Positions 6,951 through 15,317 of a stretch of 17,839 bases of DNA are shown one piece after another. The notes beneath the pieces are model-generated. The model was not told the DNA's origin and ran no database searches. It saw only the letters and a list, made by a program, of their open reading frames with translations. Origin of the DNA: Sideroxydans lithotrophicus (GTDB lineage Bacteria > Pseudomonadota > Gammaproteobacteria > Burkholderiales > Sulfuriferulaceae); contig DZDB01000024.1 in NCBI GenBank assembly GCA_022736605.1, positions 1 to 17,839 on the forward strand, given 5' to 3'. The translations under genes and the position numbers were made by a program. Within the stretch, counting starts at the first letter, position 1. Every line of letters begins with the position of its first letter.

Positions 6951-6983
6951 ACCGGATGGGTGGCAAATATGTCGAATCCGGGC

Positions 6984-6992
6984 ATTATGCCA
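6984..6992 (-). promoter_or_regulatory. Candidate extended -10 element for ubiC-ubiA
   Basis: On the minus strand this reads TGGCATAAT, an extended -10 of the TGn-TATAAT type with five of six -10 matches. No good -35 is visible 17 bp upstream. The predicted start is near 6977, giving a leader of about 27 bases before the TTG of ubiC. Seen by eye only. Confidence 0.3.
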
Positions 6993-7010
6993 AAACTGTG
7001 CGGCGACTGC

Positions 7011-7835
7011 TCAGTTGCCGACCCACTTGAGCATGGCCAGGTAAGGCGCCGCGTCGCCCGCCACAAAGCTGTCTATCCCCGCGCCTTTGAGAATGGCGTT
7101 GCCATCAGCGCTTTTGTTGAGATTCAGCAAAGCTGCTTTGGCTGCTTCGAAGGTTGCTGCGTCAACTTTGGGTGAGGCGGACACCGACCAGAATGGTAGT
7201 TTCGGGCTTTGCCATAACACCCGCCCGCCTTCGGCTCCCCAGTTTTTGGCGACTTTGGAATAGGACACCACCACACCTGCGTCCTGGGTTTTTTGTTTCA
7301 CCGCATACCCTACTGCTTCTTGTTCGCGGAAATAGGTAATGTTGACTTGACTGGGTTTTATCCCTTTGTCACGCAGCATCGCCAGCGCGATGCGGGTGGG
7401 GTAGGCCTGTGCATCGGGCAGGCCGATTTTTTTGCCTTTCAGGTCAGCCGGTGTTTTGATGGGTGAGTCTGCACGCACGATGAATTGCGTCACGGCGTCG
7501 CCTTTGGCGGTGGCGACCACCCGGTAGCCGTCATCGCGCATCGCTTGCGCTGCGATATGGCTGGGGCGGATCAATACCAGATCGTAGCGTTTCTGGTGCA
7601 GGTTGTATTGCAGACTGCTGAGAATGCGCGCCGACTCGACGGTGACCGGGCGCTTGAGCTGTGCCGCCAGATAGCGCGCCAGCGGTTTGTATTTGTCCTG
7701 CATTTGCAGGTAAGTACTGGATCCTGACGTGCCTTCATTGATGCCGAGTAGCAAGGATTCAGGTGCGGCCTGGGCGGTGCTGGACAAACTGAAGCTGACA
7801 AGCAGGCAGCTAAACAGGGATTTGAGGGCGGTCAT
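7011..7835 (-). CDS. PhnD-like periplasmic phosphate/phosphonate-type binding protein
   Basis: A 274-residue exported solute-binding protein. A Sec signal peptide (about 1-23, ending STAQA before APES) leads into a periplasmic two-lobe fold of the PhnD type. Visible family stretches are LGINEGTSG (30-38), YKPLARYLAAQLKRPVTVES (49-68), the YDLVLIRPSHIAA strand (84-96) and TPADLKGKKIGLPDAQAYPT (128-147), followed by an FREQEAVGYAV region (169-179). Relatives bind phosphate, phosphite, phosphonates or other oxyanions for ABC import. Some act as sensory domains instead. No permease or ATPase gene lies nearby, so this is an orphan protein and its ligand cannot be assigned. It starts 88 bp after the recG stop. 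A TATAAA at 7904-7909 on this strand could be a -10, but has no convincing -35. Confidence 0.85.
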   Translation of the reverse strand: MTALKSLFSCLLVSFSLSSTAQAAPESLLLGINEGTSGSSTYLQMQDKYKPLARYLAAQLKRPVTVESARILSSLQYNLHQKRYDLVLIRPSHIAAQAMRDDGYRVVATAKGDAVTQFIVRADSPIKTPADLKGKKIGLPDAQAYPTRIALAMLRDKGIKPSQVNITYFREQEAVGYAVKQKTQDAGVVVSYSKVAKNWGAEGGRVLWQSPKLPFWSVSASPKVDAATFEAAKAALLNLNKSADGNAILKGAGIDSFVAGDAAPYLAMLKWVGN

Positions 7836-7923
7836 GTCGGGCGCGTGGGTAGTGAATGGATGTGTAGTGTTAACGGCAGCATCCCCTGTGGCTGGCTGGT
7901 ATTTTTATATCATCATGCTGGAT

Positions 7924-9978
7924 TCACGCTTTGATAAATTCCTGCCGCCCACCGAGCCAGCGTGCGACGTGACGGTGTGCGCTGTCGGGTTGATTGGCCA
8001 GCAGCCAGTCAGCAGCCTCGCGCGCCTGTTCCAGCAGGTCGATATCGGCTTCAAGGTCAGCAAAGCGCAGCATCGGCGCGCCCGACTGACGTGCGCCAAG
8101 AAACTCGCCCGGACCGCGCAGCCTGAGGTCTTCGCGCGCGATGTGAAAGCCGTCGCCGCTCTCGAAAATCACCTTGAGGCGGGCGCGCGCGGTGTCGGAT
8201 AACGGTGTCTGGTACAGCAGAATACAGGCGCTGTGCGCGCTGCCGCGCCCGACCCGACCGCGCAGCTGGTGCAGTTGCGACAGCCCCATGCGTTCCGCAT
8301 GTTCGATTACCATCAGCGACGCATTGGGTACGTCCACACCGACTTCGATGACGGTGGTGGCAACCAATAACTGTACCTCGCCGCGCTTGAATGCGTCCAT
8401 GGTGGCTGCCTTGTCGCGGCTCTTCATGCGCCCATGCACCAGGCCGATGGACAGCGCTGGCAGCGCAGCGGTGAGCGCGGCGTGGGTGTCGAGTGCGGTT
8501 TGCAGCTGCACTTTTTCCGACTCCTCGATCAGCGGACAGACCCAATACGCCTGGGTGCCGTCGCGGCAGCGATCGCGTAGCAGTGCGATCACCTGCTCGC
8601 GGCGGCTGTCGGCGAGCAGTTTGGTGACGATGGGCGTGCGGCCGGGCGGCAGTTCGTCGATCACCGAGACGTCGAGATCGGCGTAATAACTCATCGACAG
8701 CGTACGCGGAATCGGCGTGGCGCTCATCATCAACTGGTGCGGCTGGCCGCCCTTCTGGCGCAAGGCCAGGCGTTGCGCCACGCCAAAGCGGTGCTGTTCG
8801 TCGATGATGGCCAGCCCCAGCCGGGCGAATTCGACCTGTTCCTGAAACAGCGCGTGGGTGCCGGCCGCCAGCCACGCCGCGCCGCTGGCAAGTTTGGCGC
8901 AGGCGGCGAGTTTGTCCTTTTTCGACAGGCTGCCCGCCAGCCACACCACTTCGATACCGAGCGGCGCAAACCACTGGCGCAGTTTGTGGAAATGCTGTTC
9001 GGCGAGAATTTCCGTCGGCGCCATGAACGCCGCCTGATAGCCGTGGCCGATGGCCTGGGCGGCGGCGAGCGCGGCAACCACGGTTTTGCCGCTGCCGACG
9101 TCGCCCTGCAGCAGGCGCTGCATCGGATGACGTTCGCCCAGATCGGCGTGAATTTCATCCCAGCAGCGCCGCTGCGCAGCGGTCAGGCTGAACGGCAGCG
9201 CAGCTTGTAATTGCGCGACCAAATCAACCGGACCAGGCAGGGCGGGGGCGTCCTGGCTGCGCCGCGCGTTGCGCGCCAGCCGCAGCGACAATTGCTGCGC
9301 CAGCAACTCGTCAAATTTGATGCGCCGCCAGGCCGGGTGCGTGCGATATTCAAGCTGGTTGACCGGGATGTCGGGCGGCGGGTGGTGCAAGGTGCGTACG
9401 CTGCGGGCAAAATCGGGCAGGTGATAACGCTGGAGCAGGCTGTCCGGCAAGGTATCGCGCAAATCCGACTGCGCCAATGCCACGGCGATCTGTTTGCGCA
9501 GCAGGTTTTGTGCGATACCGGCGGCAGACGGATACACCGGCGTCAGGCTGTCCGGCAGCGGCGTGTTGGCGCTGACCACGCGGTAGCGCGGGTGCACCAT
9601 TTCCATGCCCCAGAAACCGCCACGCGCCTCGCCTAGCGCGCGAATGGTCTTGCCGACGGCGAACTGTTTGGCCTGGCTGCCGTAAAAATTCAGAAAGCGC
9701 AGATTGAGCTCGCCGCTGGCGTCGGCGATTTTGGCCACCAGCGTGCGGCGCGGCTTGTAGGACACGTCGCACTGCGTGACTTCGCCCTGCACTTGCAGCG
9801 AGCGACCCGGCAAGGCATCGCCAATGGGCGTCAGCCGGGTTTCGTCCTCGTAGCGCAGCGGCAGATGCAGGACGAGATCGGTTGGGGTGAACAGGCCGAG
9901 CTTGGCATAGGCGACGGGCAGGGTGCCATCCGGCGTCAGTGCGGCTTTGCGCTGGGCGGGTTTGGGGCTGGCCGCCAT
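7924..9978 (-). CDS. recG: ATP-dependent DNA helicase RecG
   Basis: A superfamily 2 branched-DNA translocase that regresses stalled replication forks and processes Holliday junctions and D-loops. The 684 residues match full-length RecG. An N-terminal wedge/OB domain covers about 50-140 (LQVQGEVTQCDVSYKPRRTL at 61-80). Walker A GDVGSGKT is at 292-299, the DEQH box at 393-396 (IIDEQHRFGVAQR), motif III MSATPIPRTL at 418-427, TTVIEVGVDVPNA at 541-553 and QLRGRVGR at 571-578. All helicase motifs are intact. The C-terminal RecG-specific region carries EDLRLRGPGEFLGARQSG (616-633). The gene lies 15 bp after ridA with no visible terminator, so it is probably the last gene of the leftward spoT cluster, as recG is in E. 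coli. Confidence 0.97.
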   Translation of the reverse strand: MAASPKPAQRKAALTPDGTLPVAYAKLGLFTPTDLVLHLPLRYEDETRLTPIGDALPGRSLQVQGEVTQCDVSYKPRRTLVAKIADASGELNLRFLNFYGSQAKQFAVGKTIRALGEARGGFWGMEMVHPRYRVVSANTPLPDSLTPVYPSAAGIAQNLLRKQIAVALAQSDLRDTLPDSLLQRYHLPDFARSVRTLHHPPPDIPVNQLEYRTHPAWRRIKFDELLAQQLSLRLARNARRSQDAPALPGPVDLVAQLQAALPFSLTAAQRRCWDEIHADLGERHPMQRLLQGDVGSGKTVVAALAAAQAIGHGYQAAFMAPTEILAEQHFHKLRQWFAPLGIEVVWLAGSLSKKDKLAACAKLASGAAWLAAGTHALFQEQVEFARLGLAIIDEQHRFGVAQRLALRQKGGQPHQLMMSATPIPRTLSMSYYADLDVSVIDELPPGRTPIVTKLLADSRREQVIALLRDRCRDGTQAYWVCPLIEESEKVQLQTALDTHAALTAALPALSIGLVHGRMKSRDKAATMDAFKRGEVQLLVATTVIEVGVDVPNASLMVIEHAERMGLSQLHQLRGRVGRGSAHSACILLYQTPLSDTARARLKVIFESGDGFHIAREDLRLRGPGEFLGARQSGAPMLRFADLEADIDLLEQAREAADWLLANQPDSAHRHVARWLGGRQEFIKA

Positions 9979-9993
9979 GCGCAGGCAGTGGGC

Positions 9994-10374
9994 TTAAGCC
10001 AGCACCATCACGCCGTCGGCTTCCACCTGGGCGCCGCGTGGCAGCGCTGCCACGCCAACGGCGGCGCGTGCCGGGTGGGGCGCGCTGAAGTATTCGGCCA
10101 TGATTTCATTGACCTTGGCAAAGTGACCGAGATCAATCAGGAAAATATTCAGCTTGACCACGTCGGCGAGGCTGCCCCCCGCTGCGCTGGCAACCGCTTG
10201 CAGGTTTTTAAACACTTGATGGATCTGCGCATCTATCCCGTCGACCAGCTGCATGCTGGCGGGGTCGAGGCCGATCTGGCCGGACAGGTAGACGGTATCG
10301 CCGACTTTGACCGCCTGGGAATAGGGACCGATGGCAGCGGGCGCAGCGGCGCTGCTGATAATGATTTTTTGCAT
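9994..10374 (-). CDS. ridA: RidA-family 2-iminobutanoate/2-iminopropanoate deaminase
   Basis: A small cytosolic enzyme that hydrolyses reactive enamine/imine intermediates released by PLP enzymes such as threonine dehydratase. It forms trimers in characterised homologues. The 126 residues match the YjgF/RidA family. GPYSQAV (16-22) includes Y18, SGQIGLDP is at 31-38, PARAAVGVAALPRGAQVEAD at 101-120, and R103 and E118 align with the substrate-binding Arg105 and Glu120 of E. coli RidA. The key residues are intact, so deaminase activity is likely. It lies 25 bp after spoT and 15 bp before recG, the position held by trmH (spoU) in the E. coli operon. No strong ribosome-binding site is seen, which fits translation as part of the cluster. 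Confidence 0.93.
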   Translation of the reverse strand: MQKIIISSAAAPAAIGPYSQAVKVGDTVYLSGQIGLDPASMQLVDGIDAQIHQVFKNLQAVASAAGGSLADVVKLNIFLIDLGHFAKVNEIMAEYFSAPHPARAAVGVAALPRGAQVEADGVMVLA

Positions 10375-10399
10375 GCTTTAGCTCACTTCGAAAAATAAA

Positions 10400-12532
10400 T
10401 TATTGTATTTGCGCGCGACCGTCCTTGCGGTTTTTGACGCGCATGATGCGCACCACTTCAGGCAGACGGCGCAGCCCGCGCATGATGCGTGCGAGGTGCA
10501 TGCGCTGCTCGACCTGCAGGGTGAAATAGATCGTGGTGTACTGGCTGCCGTCTTCTTCTTCCATCGCCACGTTGTCGATGTTGGCACCTTCGTCGGCAAT
10601 CGCCGCCGCCAGTTTGGCCAGCACACCGCGCTGGTTGAGCACGATGAGCTTGATGTTGACGTCGAACAGCTTGGTCAGACCCGGTTCCCATTCCACGTCC
10701 AGCCACTTGTCCGGGTCGTCGCGATAATGTTTGATCGATGGGCAATCGTGGGTGTGGATCACCAGTCCCTGATCAGATTTGATGAAGCCGATAATCGGGT
10801 CGCCCGGAATCGGGTGGCAGCATTTGGCCAGCTGCACCGCCACGCCTTCCGAACCGCGTATGGCAATCGCACCCCGCGCCGGAGGGATTTCCTGGCCAGT
10901 TTCCTGCGCCATCAACTGGCGCGCCACGACCACGTTGAGGCGTTTGCCCAGGCCGATGTCGGTGAGCACTTCCTCGCGCGTTTTGCCGGTTTCTTTATAC
11001 AGGCGCTCCCAGCATTTTTCCTGCACCTTGGTTGGATCGCCACCCAGCGCCCGCAGCGCCTGGTCGAGCAGGCGGCCACCGAGCTGCACCGATTCTTCGG
11101 CATGCAGGGTACGCAGATAGTGGCGAATGTGGGCGCGCGCCTTGCCGGACACGACGAAATTGATCCATGCCGGATTCGGGCTGGCGTTGGGTGAGGTGAT
11201 GATTTCGACCTGATCGCCGTTGCGCAACTGGGTGCGCATCGGCATCAGTTCGCCGTTGACCTTGATCGCGCTGCAATGGTTACCGACATCGGTGTGCACC
11301 GCGTAGGCGAAATCCACCGCGGTGGCACCGCGCGGCAACGACATGATCTTGCCTTTGGGGGTGAATACATAGACCTCGTCGGGGAACAGGTCGACTTTGA
11401 TGTGTTCGAGGAATTCGGCTGAATCACCGCCACCCTCCTGAATCTCCAGCAGCGATTGCAGCCACTGATGGGTCCTTTGCTGCACGTCGTTGATGCTGGC
11501 GTCGCTGCTTTTATACAGCCAGTGCGACGCGACCCCGGCTTCGGCCAGCTTGTGCATTTCCTGGGTACGGATCTGGATTTCGATCGGCGTGCCAAACGGG
11601 CCAAACAGTGTGGTGTGCAACGATTGGTAGCCGTTCGCCTTGGGAATCGCCAGATAATCCTTGAACTTGCCGGGAATCGGTTTGTACAGCCCGTGCATCG
11701 CGCCCAGCGCGAGATAGCATGCGGGGATGTCATCTACCAGTACGCGAAACCCGTAGATATCGAAGACCTCGGAAAACGCCAGCGATTTTTCCTGCATTTT
11801 CTTGTAGATGCTGAACAGGTGCTTTTCGCGCCCGCTTACTGTGGCCGTAATATTCGATGCCGCCAGTTTTTCCTGGATCGCCACACGCACCTTTTCCACC
11901 ACTTCCTTGCGGTTGCCACGCGCGGTTTTGACTGCCTTGGCCAGCACCTTGTAACGGTTCGGGTGCAGGTTCTGGAAGCACAGATCTTCGAGTTCCTGAT
12001 AAATGCTGTTGAGGCCGAGGCGGTTGGCTATCGGCGCGTAGATGTCGAGGGTTTCCTGCGCGATGCGATGGCGTTTTTCTTCTGCCATCGAGCCGAGTGT
12101 GCGCATGTTGTGCAGCCGGTCAGCCAGCTTGATGAGGATGACGCGCACGTCGCGCGCCATCGCCAGCAGCATCTTGCGGAAATTTTCCGCCTGCGCGTGC
12201 GCTTCGTTCTGGAATTCGAGCTTGTCGAGCTTGGACACGCCATCGACCAGCTCGGCCACCGACTTGCCGAACAGTTCGCCGATTTCGGTTTTGGTGGTGG
12301 GCGTGTCTTCCACCACGTCGTGCAGCAGTGCCGCCATCAATGCCTGCGGATCAAGATGCCATTGCGCAAGAATGCCGGTGACGGCAATCGGATGGTGAAT
12401 ATAAGCTTCGCCGCTTTTGCGGAATTGACCGCTGTGTGCCTGACGGCTGAACTCGAACGCAAGCCTTACCTGCGCCGCGTCTTCCGGCTTGAGGTAATCG
12501 AGCTCGCTGAGAATTTCGTCAATTTCGGGCAT
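10400..12532 (-). CDS. spoT: Bifunctional (p)ppGpp synthetase/hydrolase
   Basis: A long RelA/SpoT homologue that controls the alarmone (p)ppGpp. The 710 residues carry all domains. The hydrolase HD domain is at about 25-185, with IHHPIAV at 45-51 and the intact HD pair in LHDVVEDT (H71-D72). The synthetase domain is at about 230-350, with GREKHLFSIYKKM at 234-246, DIYGFRVLVDD at 258-268, GYQSLHTTLFGP at 301-312 and EIQIRTQEMH at 318-327. TGS is at about 386-448 (VYVFTPKGKIMSLPRGATAV), a Cys-rich linker near 570 (KCCHPIPGD), and ACT at about 625-702. The intact HD pair argues for SpoT rather than hydrolase-dead RelA. The frame is open further upstream into rpoZ, but MPEIDEILSELDYLK is the natural start, 26 bp after rpoZ. 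Confidence 0.95.
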   Translation of the reverse strand: MPEIDEILSELDYLKPEDAAQVRLAFEFSRQAHSGQFRKSGEAYIHHPIAVTGILAQWHLDPQALMAALLHDVVEDTPTTKTEIGELFGKSVAELVDGVSKLDKLEFQNEAHAQAENFRKMLLAMARDVRVILIKLADRLHNMRTLGSMAEEKRHRIAQETLDIYAPIANRLGLNSIYQELEDLCFQNLHPNRYKVLAKAVKTARGNRKEVVEKVRVAIQEKLAASNITATVSGREKHLFSIYKKMQEKSLAFSEVFDIYGFRVLVDDIPACYLALGAMHGLYKPIPGKFKDYLAIPKANGYQSLHTTLFGPFGTPIEIQIRTQEMHKLAEAGVASHWLYKSSDASINDVQQRTHQWLQSLLEIQEGGGDSAEFLEHIKVDLFPDEVYVFTPKGKIMSLPRGATAVDFAYAVHTDVGNHCSAIKVNGELMPMRTQLRNGDQVEIITSPNASPNPAWINFVVSGKARAHIRHYLRTLHAEESVQLGGRLLDQALRALGGDPTKVQEKCWERLYKETGKTREEVLTDIGLGKRLNVVVARQLMAQETGQEIPPARGAIAIRGSEGVAVQLAKCCHPIPGDPIIGFIKSDQGLVIHTHDCPSIKHYRDDPDKWLDVEWEPGLTKLFDVNIKLIVLNQRGVLAKLAAAIADEGANIDNVAMEEEDGSQYTTIYFTLQVEQRMHLARIMRGLRRLPEVVRIMRVKNRKDGRAQIQ

Positions 12533-12558
12533 GTCACGCCGCTGGGTTTCAAGCCGCT

Positions 12559-12765
12559 TTAAGCGCGACCACGGTTGAGGATTTCCAGGCCGACTTTGCC
12601 CGCTGCGATTTCTTTCAGCGCCAGCACGGTGCACTTGTCGCGCCCGCCTTCGACCAGCGGGGTGTGACCGAGCGACAATTGGCGCGCGCGCACGGTGGCG
12701 ACCAGGGTCAGTTCGAAACGGTTGGTGATGCGGTCGATGCAGTCGTCAATGGTAATACGCGCCAT
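12559..12765 (-). CDS. rpoZ: RNA polymerase omega subunit
   Basis: A 68-residue protein starting MARITIDDCIDRITNRFELT, with ATVRARQLSLG (23-33) and CTVLALKEIAAGKV (45-58), the standard omega sequence. Omega helps assemble and stabilise the beta-prime subunit, and with beta-prime it forms ppGpp binding site 1 in E. coli. The N-terminal MARITI segment that takes part in ppGpp binding in E. coli (MARVTV) is kept. The gene is 12 bp downstream of gmk and 26 bp upstream of spoT on the same strand, so the polymerase partner of the alarmone and its synthetase share a transcript. Confidence 0.96.
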   Translation of the reverse strand: MARITIDDCIDRITNRFELTLVATVRARQLSLGHTPLVEGGRDKCTVLALKEIAAGKVGLEILNRGRA

Positions 12766-12777
12766 GGTGTGGTTTCC

Positions 12778-13392
12778 TCAGGAATTGAACTGCGTGAACA
12801 GCAGCGCATGTTGCGCCAACTGGCGCGTTGCGGTCAGGCGCTGGGCGCGAAATACGGCACCCAGATCCTCAACTGCGACGCTGAAATCATCGTTGATAAT
12901 AACATAGTCAAACTCGCCCACATGGCTGATATCCTCACGTGCAGCCGCCATGCGGTGCTCAATCACCGCGTGGCTGTCTTGGCCGCGTCCGGTCAGGCGC
13001 TGGTGCAGCACGTCGAGTGACGGCGGTACGATGAACACGCCGATGGCCTGCGGGAACAGGCGCCGCACCTGCGCTGCGCCCTGCCAGTCGATTTCCAGCA
13101 GAATATCGTCGCCCGCTGCCATGGCGTTGCGTATCCACTGCTCCGAGGTGCCGTAAAAATTGCCATAGACCTCGGCGCTTTCGAGAAACTCACCAGCGTC
13201 GCGCATCGCGCTGAACCGTTCGCGGCTGACGAAGTGGTAGTCGCGCCCGTCTTCCTCGCCCGGTCGGGCTGCCCGGGTGGTGTACGATACCGACAAACGC
13301 ACCCGCCCGTCGCGTGTCAGCAGTTCGCGTACCAGGCTGGTTTTGCCCGCGCCGGATGGCGCCGCGACGATGAATAAATTCCCTGTAATCAT
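12778..13392 (-). CDS. gmk: Guanylate kinase
   Basis: It phosphorylates GMP to GDP with ATP, an essential purine step that supplies GTP and so also (p)ppGpp. The 204 residues fit Gmk (207 in E. coli). The P-loop APSGAGKT is at 11-18, and the GMP-binding segment SVSYTTRAARPGEEDGRDYHF is at about 34-54, with YTTR (37-40), R43 and the DYHF strand. A lid and core follow (EVYGNFYGTS, ILLEIDWQGAAQVR). All expected motifs are intact. It begins 8 bp after yicC and ends 12 bp before rpoZ, so it lies within the leftward cluster. In several bacteria Gmk is inhibited by ppGpp, which gives a possible link with spoT downstream, although this cannot be seen in the sequence. Confidence 0.96.
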   Translation of the reverse strand: MITGNLFIVAAPSGAGKTSLVRELLTRDGRVRLSVSYTTRAARPGEEDGRDYHFVSRERFSAMRDAGEFLESAEVYGNFYGTSEQWIRNAMAAGDDILLEIDWQGAAQVRRLFPQAIGVFIVPPSLDVLHQRLTGRGQDSHAVIEHRMAAAREDISHVGEFDYVIINDDFSVAVEDLGAVFRAQRLTATRQLAQHALLFTQFNS

Positions 13393-13400
13393 GTTGGCTC

Positions 13401-14261
13401 CTACTCCAGATTCTGGATTTGTTCGCGCATCTGTTCGATCAATACCTTCAGCTCCATTGCCACCTGCGTGGTTTCCACGCTGACCGACTTGGAACCGAGG
13501 GTATTGGCTTCGCGGTTGAGTTCCTGCATCAGAAAATCCAGCCGTTTGCCCGCTGCGCCGCCGTCGTCGAGGATACGGCGCATTTCCTTGAGGTGCGCGG
13601 CGAGCCGCGTCAGCTCTTCATCGACGTCGATTTTTTGCGCGAACAAGGCAATTTCCTGGCGGATGCGCTCATCGTCGGCGCTGCCCAGTGCTTCGGTAAA
13701 ACGCGCCACCAGTTTGGCCTGATACGCGCGCACCAGTTCGGGCAGGCGCGGCGCAACATGGGCAATCTGCACTTCCATCGCGGCGACACGTTGCAATAAA
13801 TGCTGCCTGAGTTTGTCGCCTTCACGCTGACGGCTCGCCTTGAATTCGTGCAGTACCGTATCCAGCAATGCCAGACAGGGTTGCGCCAGGTCAGATGGAC
13901 GGCTGCTGTCGTCGAGCATGCCAGGCCAGCGCAGCACGTCAGCCAGGCTCATCGGCGTGACTTCGGGCAGTTGCGCGCGCACCTGTGCGTTAAGGCTAAC
14001 CAGGCGTGCCAGCAGCGCGGTGTTGAGTTGCTGGGTCGGTGCTGCCACTGCGCTGGTGAGTGTGACACGGCATTCCAGCTTGCCGCGCTGTACCTGCTGT
14101 GTGATGCGTTCGCGCAGCAGGGGTTCGAGTGCACGCAGCTCTTCGTTCATGCGGAACTGGATTTCCAGATAGCGCGAGTTGACCGAGCGCACATCGAGTG
14201 CGAGATTCAAGCCAGCGAGTTCTACGCTGGCGGTGGCATAGCCGGTCATGCTGGATAGCAT
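13401..14261 (-). CDS. yicC: YicC-family endoribonuclease
   Basis: A 286-residue protein with the conserved start MLSSMTGYATASVEL and the family C-terminus REANTLGSKSVSVETTQVAM (about 253-272). The middle contains RSVNSRYLEIQFRM (25-38) and predicted long helices. The family (YicC/YloC) was described as single-strand-specific endoribonucleases and has been linked to small-RNA turnover in E. coli; function here is by homology. The ATG at 14261 is preceded by AAGGAAG about six bases upstream, the best ribosome-binding site of the leftward cluster, so this is likely the first gene of the transcript. It is divergent from the kinase gene across 113 bp. In E. coli yicC lies beside rph; here the kinase-phosphatase pair separates them. 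Confidence 0.92.
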   Translation of the reverse strand: MLSSMTGYATASVELAGLNLALDVRSVNSRYLEIQFRMNEELRALEPLLRERITQQVQRGKLECRVTLTSAVAAPTQQLNTALLARLVSLNAQVRAQLPEVTPMSLADVLRWPGMLDDSSRPSDLAQPCLALLDTVLHEFKASRQREGDKLRQHLLQRVAAMEVQIAHVAPRLPELVRAYQAKLVARFTEALGSADDERIRQEIALFAQKIDVDEELTRLAAHLKEMRRILDDGGAAGKRLDFLMQELNREANTLGSKSVSVETTQVAMELKVLIEQMREQIQNLE

Positions 14262-14374
14262 TAAACTTCCTTTACTTTAGTGCCGTTACTATTGAAAATC
14301 GCGGGAAATTTTACGCTGGCGTCGTGCCTGAGCCGCATCAATTTATTTTAACCCGCATGGTACAACGCTGATTC
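14262..14374. promoter_or_regulatory. Divergent control region, yicC cluster versus kinase operon
   Basis: This 113-bp AT-richer gap separates the leftward yicC-gmk-rpoZ-spoT-ridA-recG cluster from the rightward kinase-phosphatase-rph-rdgB run, so promoters for both should lie here. On the plus strand TGGTACAAC (14358-14366) resembles an extended -10 for the kinase, leaving almost no leader. On the minus strand TAAAAT occurs twice, but neither copy has a good -35. No operator or riboswitch is recognisable. Confidence 0.35.
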
Positions 14375-15316
14375 ATGGCTACTCAACCCAACTATGCCCT
14401 GCCCAACGGGTATCAGCTGCAGGAATACCGCATCGTGCGCAAAATCGGCGGTGGTGGTTTCAGTCTGGTGTACCTCGCCTATGACGCCGCCGACCAGCCG
14501 GTCGCCATCAAGGAATATTTACCCGGCAGCCTGGTGGTGCGCAATGAAGCCGGCATGGTGCTGCCATCGTGCGAAGAAAACGCCAACGCGTTTCGCTACG
14601 GCATGAAGTGTTTTTTTGAGGAAGGCCGCGCGCTGGCAGGCATCATTCATCCCAACGTGGTGCGCGTGCAAAATTTTTTCCGTGCCAATGATACCGTGTA
14701 CATGGTGATGCGTTACGAGCGCGGCAAAACCCTGCAAGACCATATTCGGGCGCACCGCGGTGAGATTACCGAAAACTTCATTCGCCGCGTGTTCGCCGAG
14801 ATGCTCAATGCGCTGCGCGAAGTCCACACGCAAAAGCTGCTGCACCTCGACATCAAGCCCTCCAATATCTATATCCGCATGGACGGCTCGCCGGTGCTGA
14901 TCGATTTCGGCGCTGCACGTCAGACGTTGAGCGCCGACGTGCCGCGCCTGACGTCGATGTATACGCCCGGGTTCGCCGCGCCGGAACAATATACCGATCT
15001 GTCGCTGCTCGGGCCGTGGACCGATATTTACAGCGTCGGTGCCAGTTTATACGCTTGCATGGCCGGTTTTGCCCCACAGGCGTCCGATGCCCGGTTGCTC
15101 AACGACAAGCTCTTACCGGCCAGTAAATCCTGGGCACACGATTATTCGGCGCCATTGCTGGCGCTTATTGATAGTTGTCTGAGCCTGGATTACATGCAGC
15201 GCCCACAAAGCGTGTTCGCGTTGCAAAAAGCCTTGATGGCGGCTGTTCCAAAGCCACGTAAACGTGACACACTGATGAAAAGTTTACGTAAAACGCTCAA
15301 CAAGGATATTTTCTGA
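14375..15316 (+). CDS. Soluble Hanks-type Ser/Thr protein kinase, non-RD class
   Basis: A 313-residue kinase domain with almost nothing else and no membrane segment or PASTA repeats, so it should be cytosolic. The Gly loop IGGGGFSLVY is at 24-33, with Ser30 in place of the third Gly. The invariant Lys is K46 (VAIKEYLP), the alpha-C Glu is E82 or E83, and the catalytic loop HLDIKPSN is at 157-164 with D159, K161 and N164. DFG is at 177-179, APE at 202-204 and D217 in TDIYS. Leu158 replaces the Arg that normally precedes the catalytic Asp, making it a non-RD kinase. The C-terminal tail (292-313) is strongly basic. All catalytic residues are present, so it is probably active. The PP2C gene begins one base after its stop. 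Substrates are unknown. Confidence 0.92.
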   Translation: MATQPNYALPNGYQLQEYRIVRKIGGGGFSLVYLAYDAADQPVAIKEYLPGSLVVRNEAGMVLPSCEENANAFRYGMKCFFEEGRALAGIIHPNVVRVQNFFRANDTVYMVMRYERGKTLQDHIRAHRGEITENFIRRVFAEMLNALREVHTQKLLHLDIKPSNIYIRMDGSPVLIDFGAARQTLSADVPRLTSMYTPGFAAPEQYTDLSLLGPWTDIYSVGASLYACMAGFAPQASDARLLNDKLLPASKSWAHDYSAPLLALIDSCLSLDYMQRPQSVFALQKALMAAVPKPRKRDTLMKSLRKTLNKDIF

Positions 15317-15317
15317 A

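Noticed and set aside
9793..10398. Open frame of 201 codons on the plus strand opposite recG 5' end and ridA
   Set aside because: It covers two conserved minus-strand genes and their junction, and no motif or ribosome-binding site supports it.
11456..12562. Long open frame (368 codons) on the plus strand opposite spoT
   Set aside because: It lies wholly antisense to a well-supported spoT with intact domains. The peptide is rich in His, Arg and Gln with no recognisable motif, as expected from the GC-rich complement of a coding gene.
14358..14374. Leaderless transcript for the kinase gene
   Set aside because: TGGTACAAC could be an extended -10 placing the start right at the ATG, but no -35 is seen and the match is only four of six, so it is not claimed.
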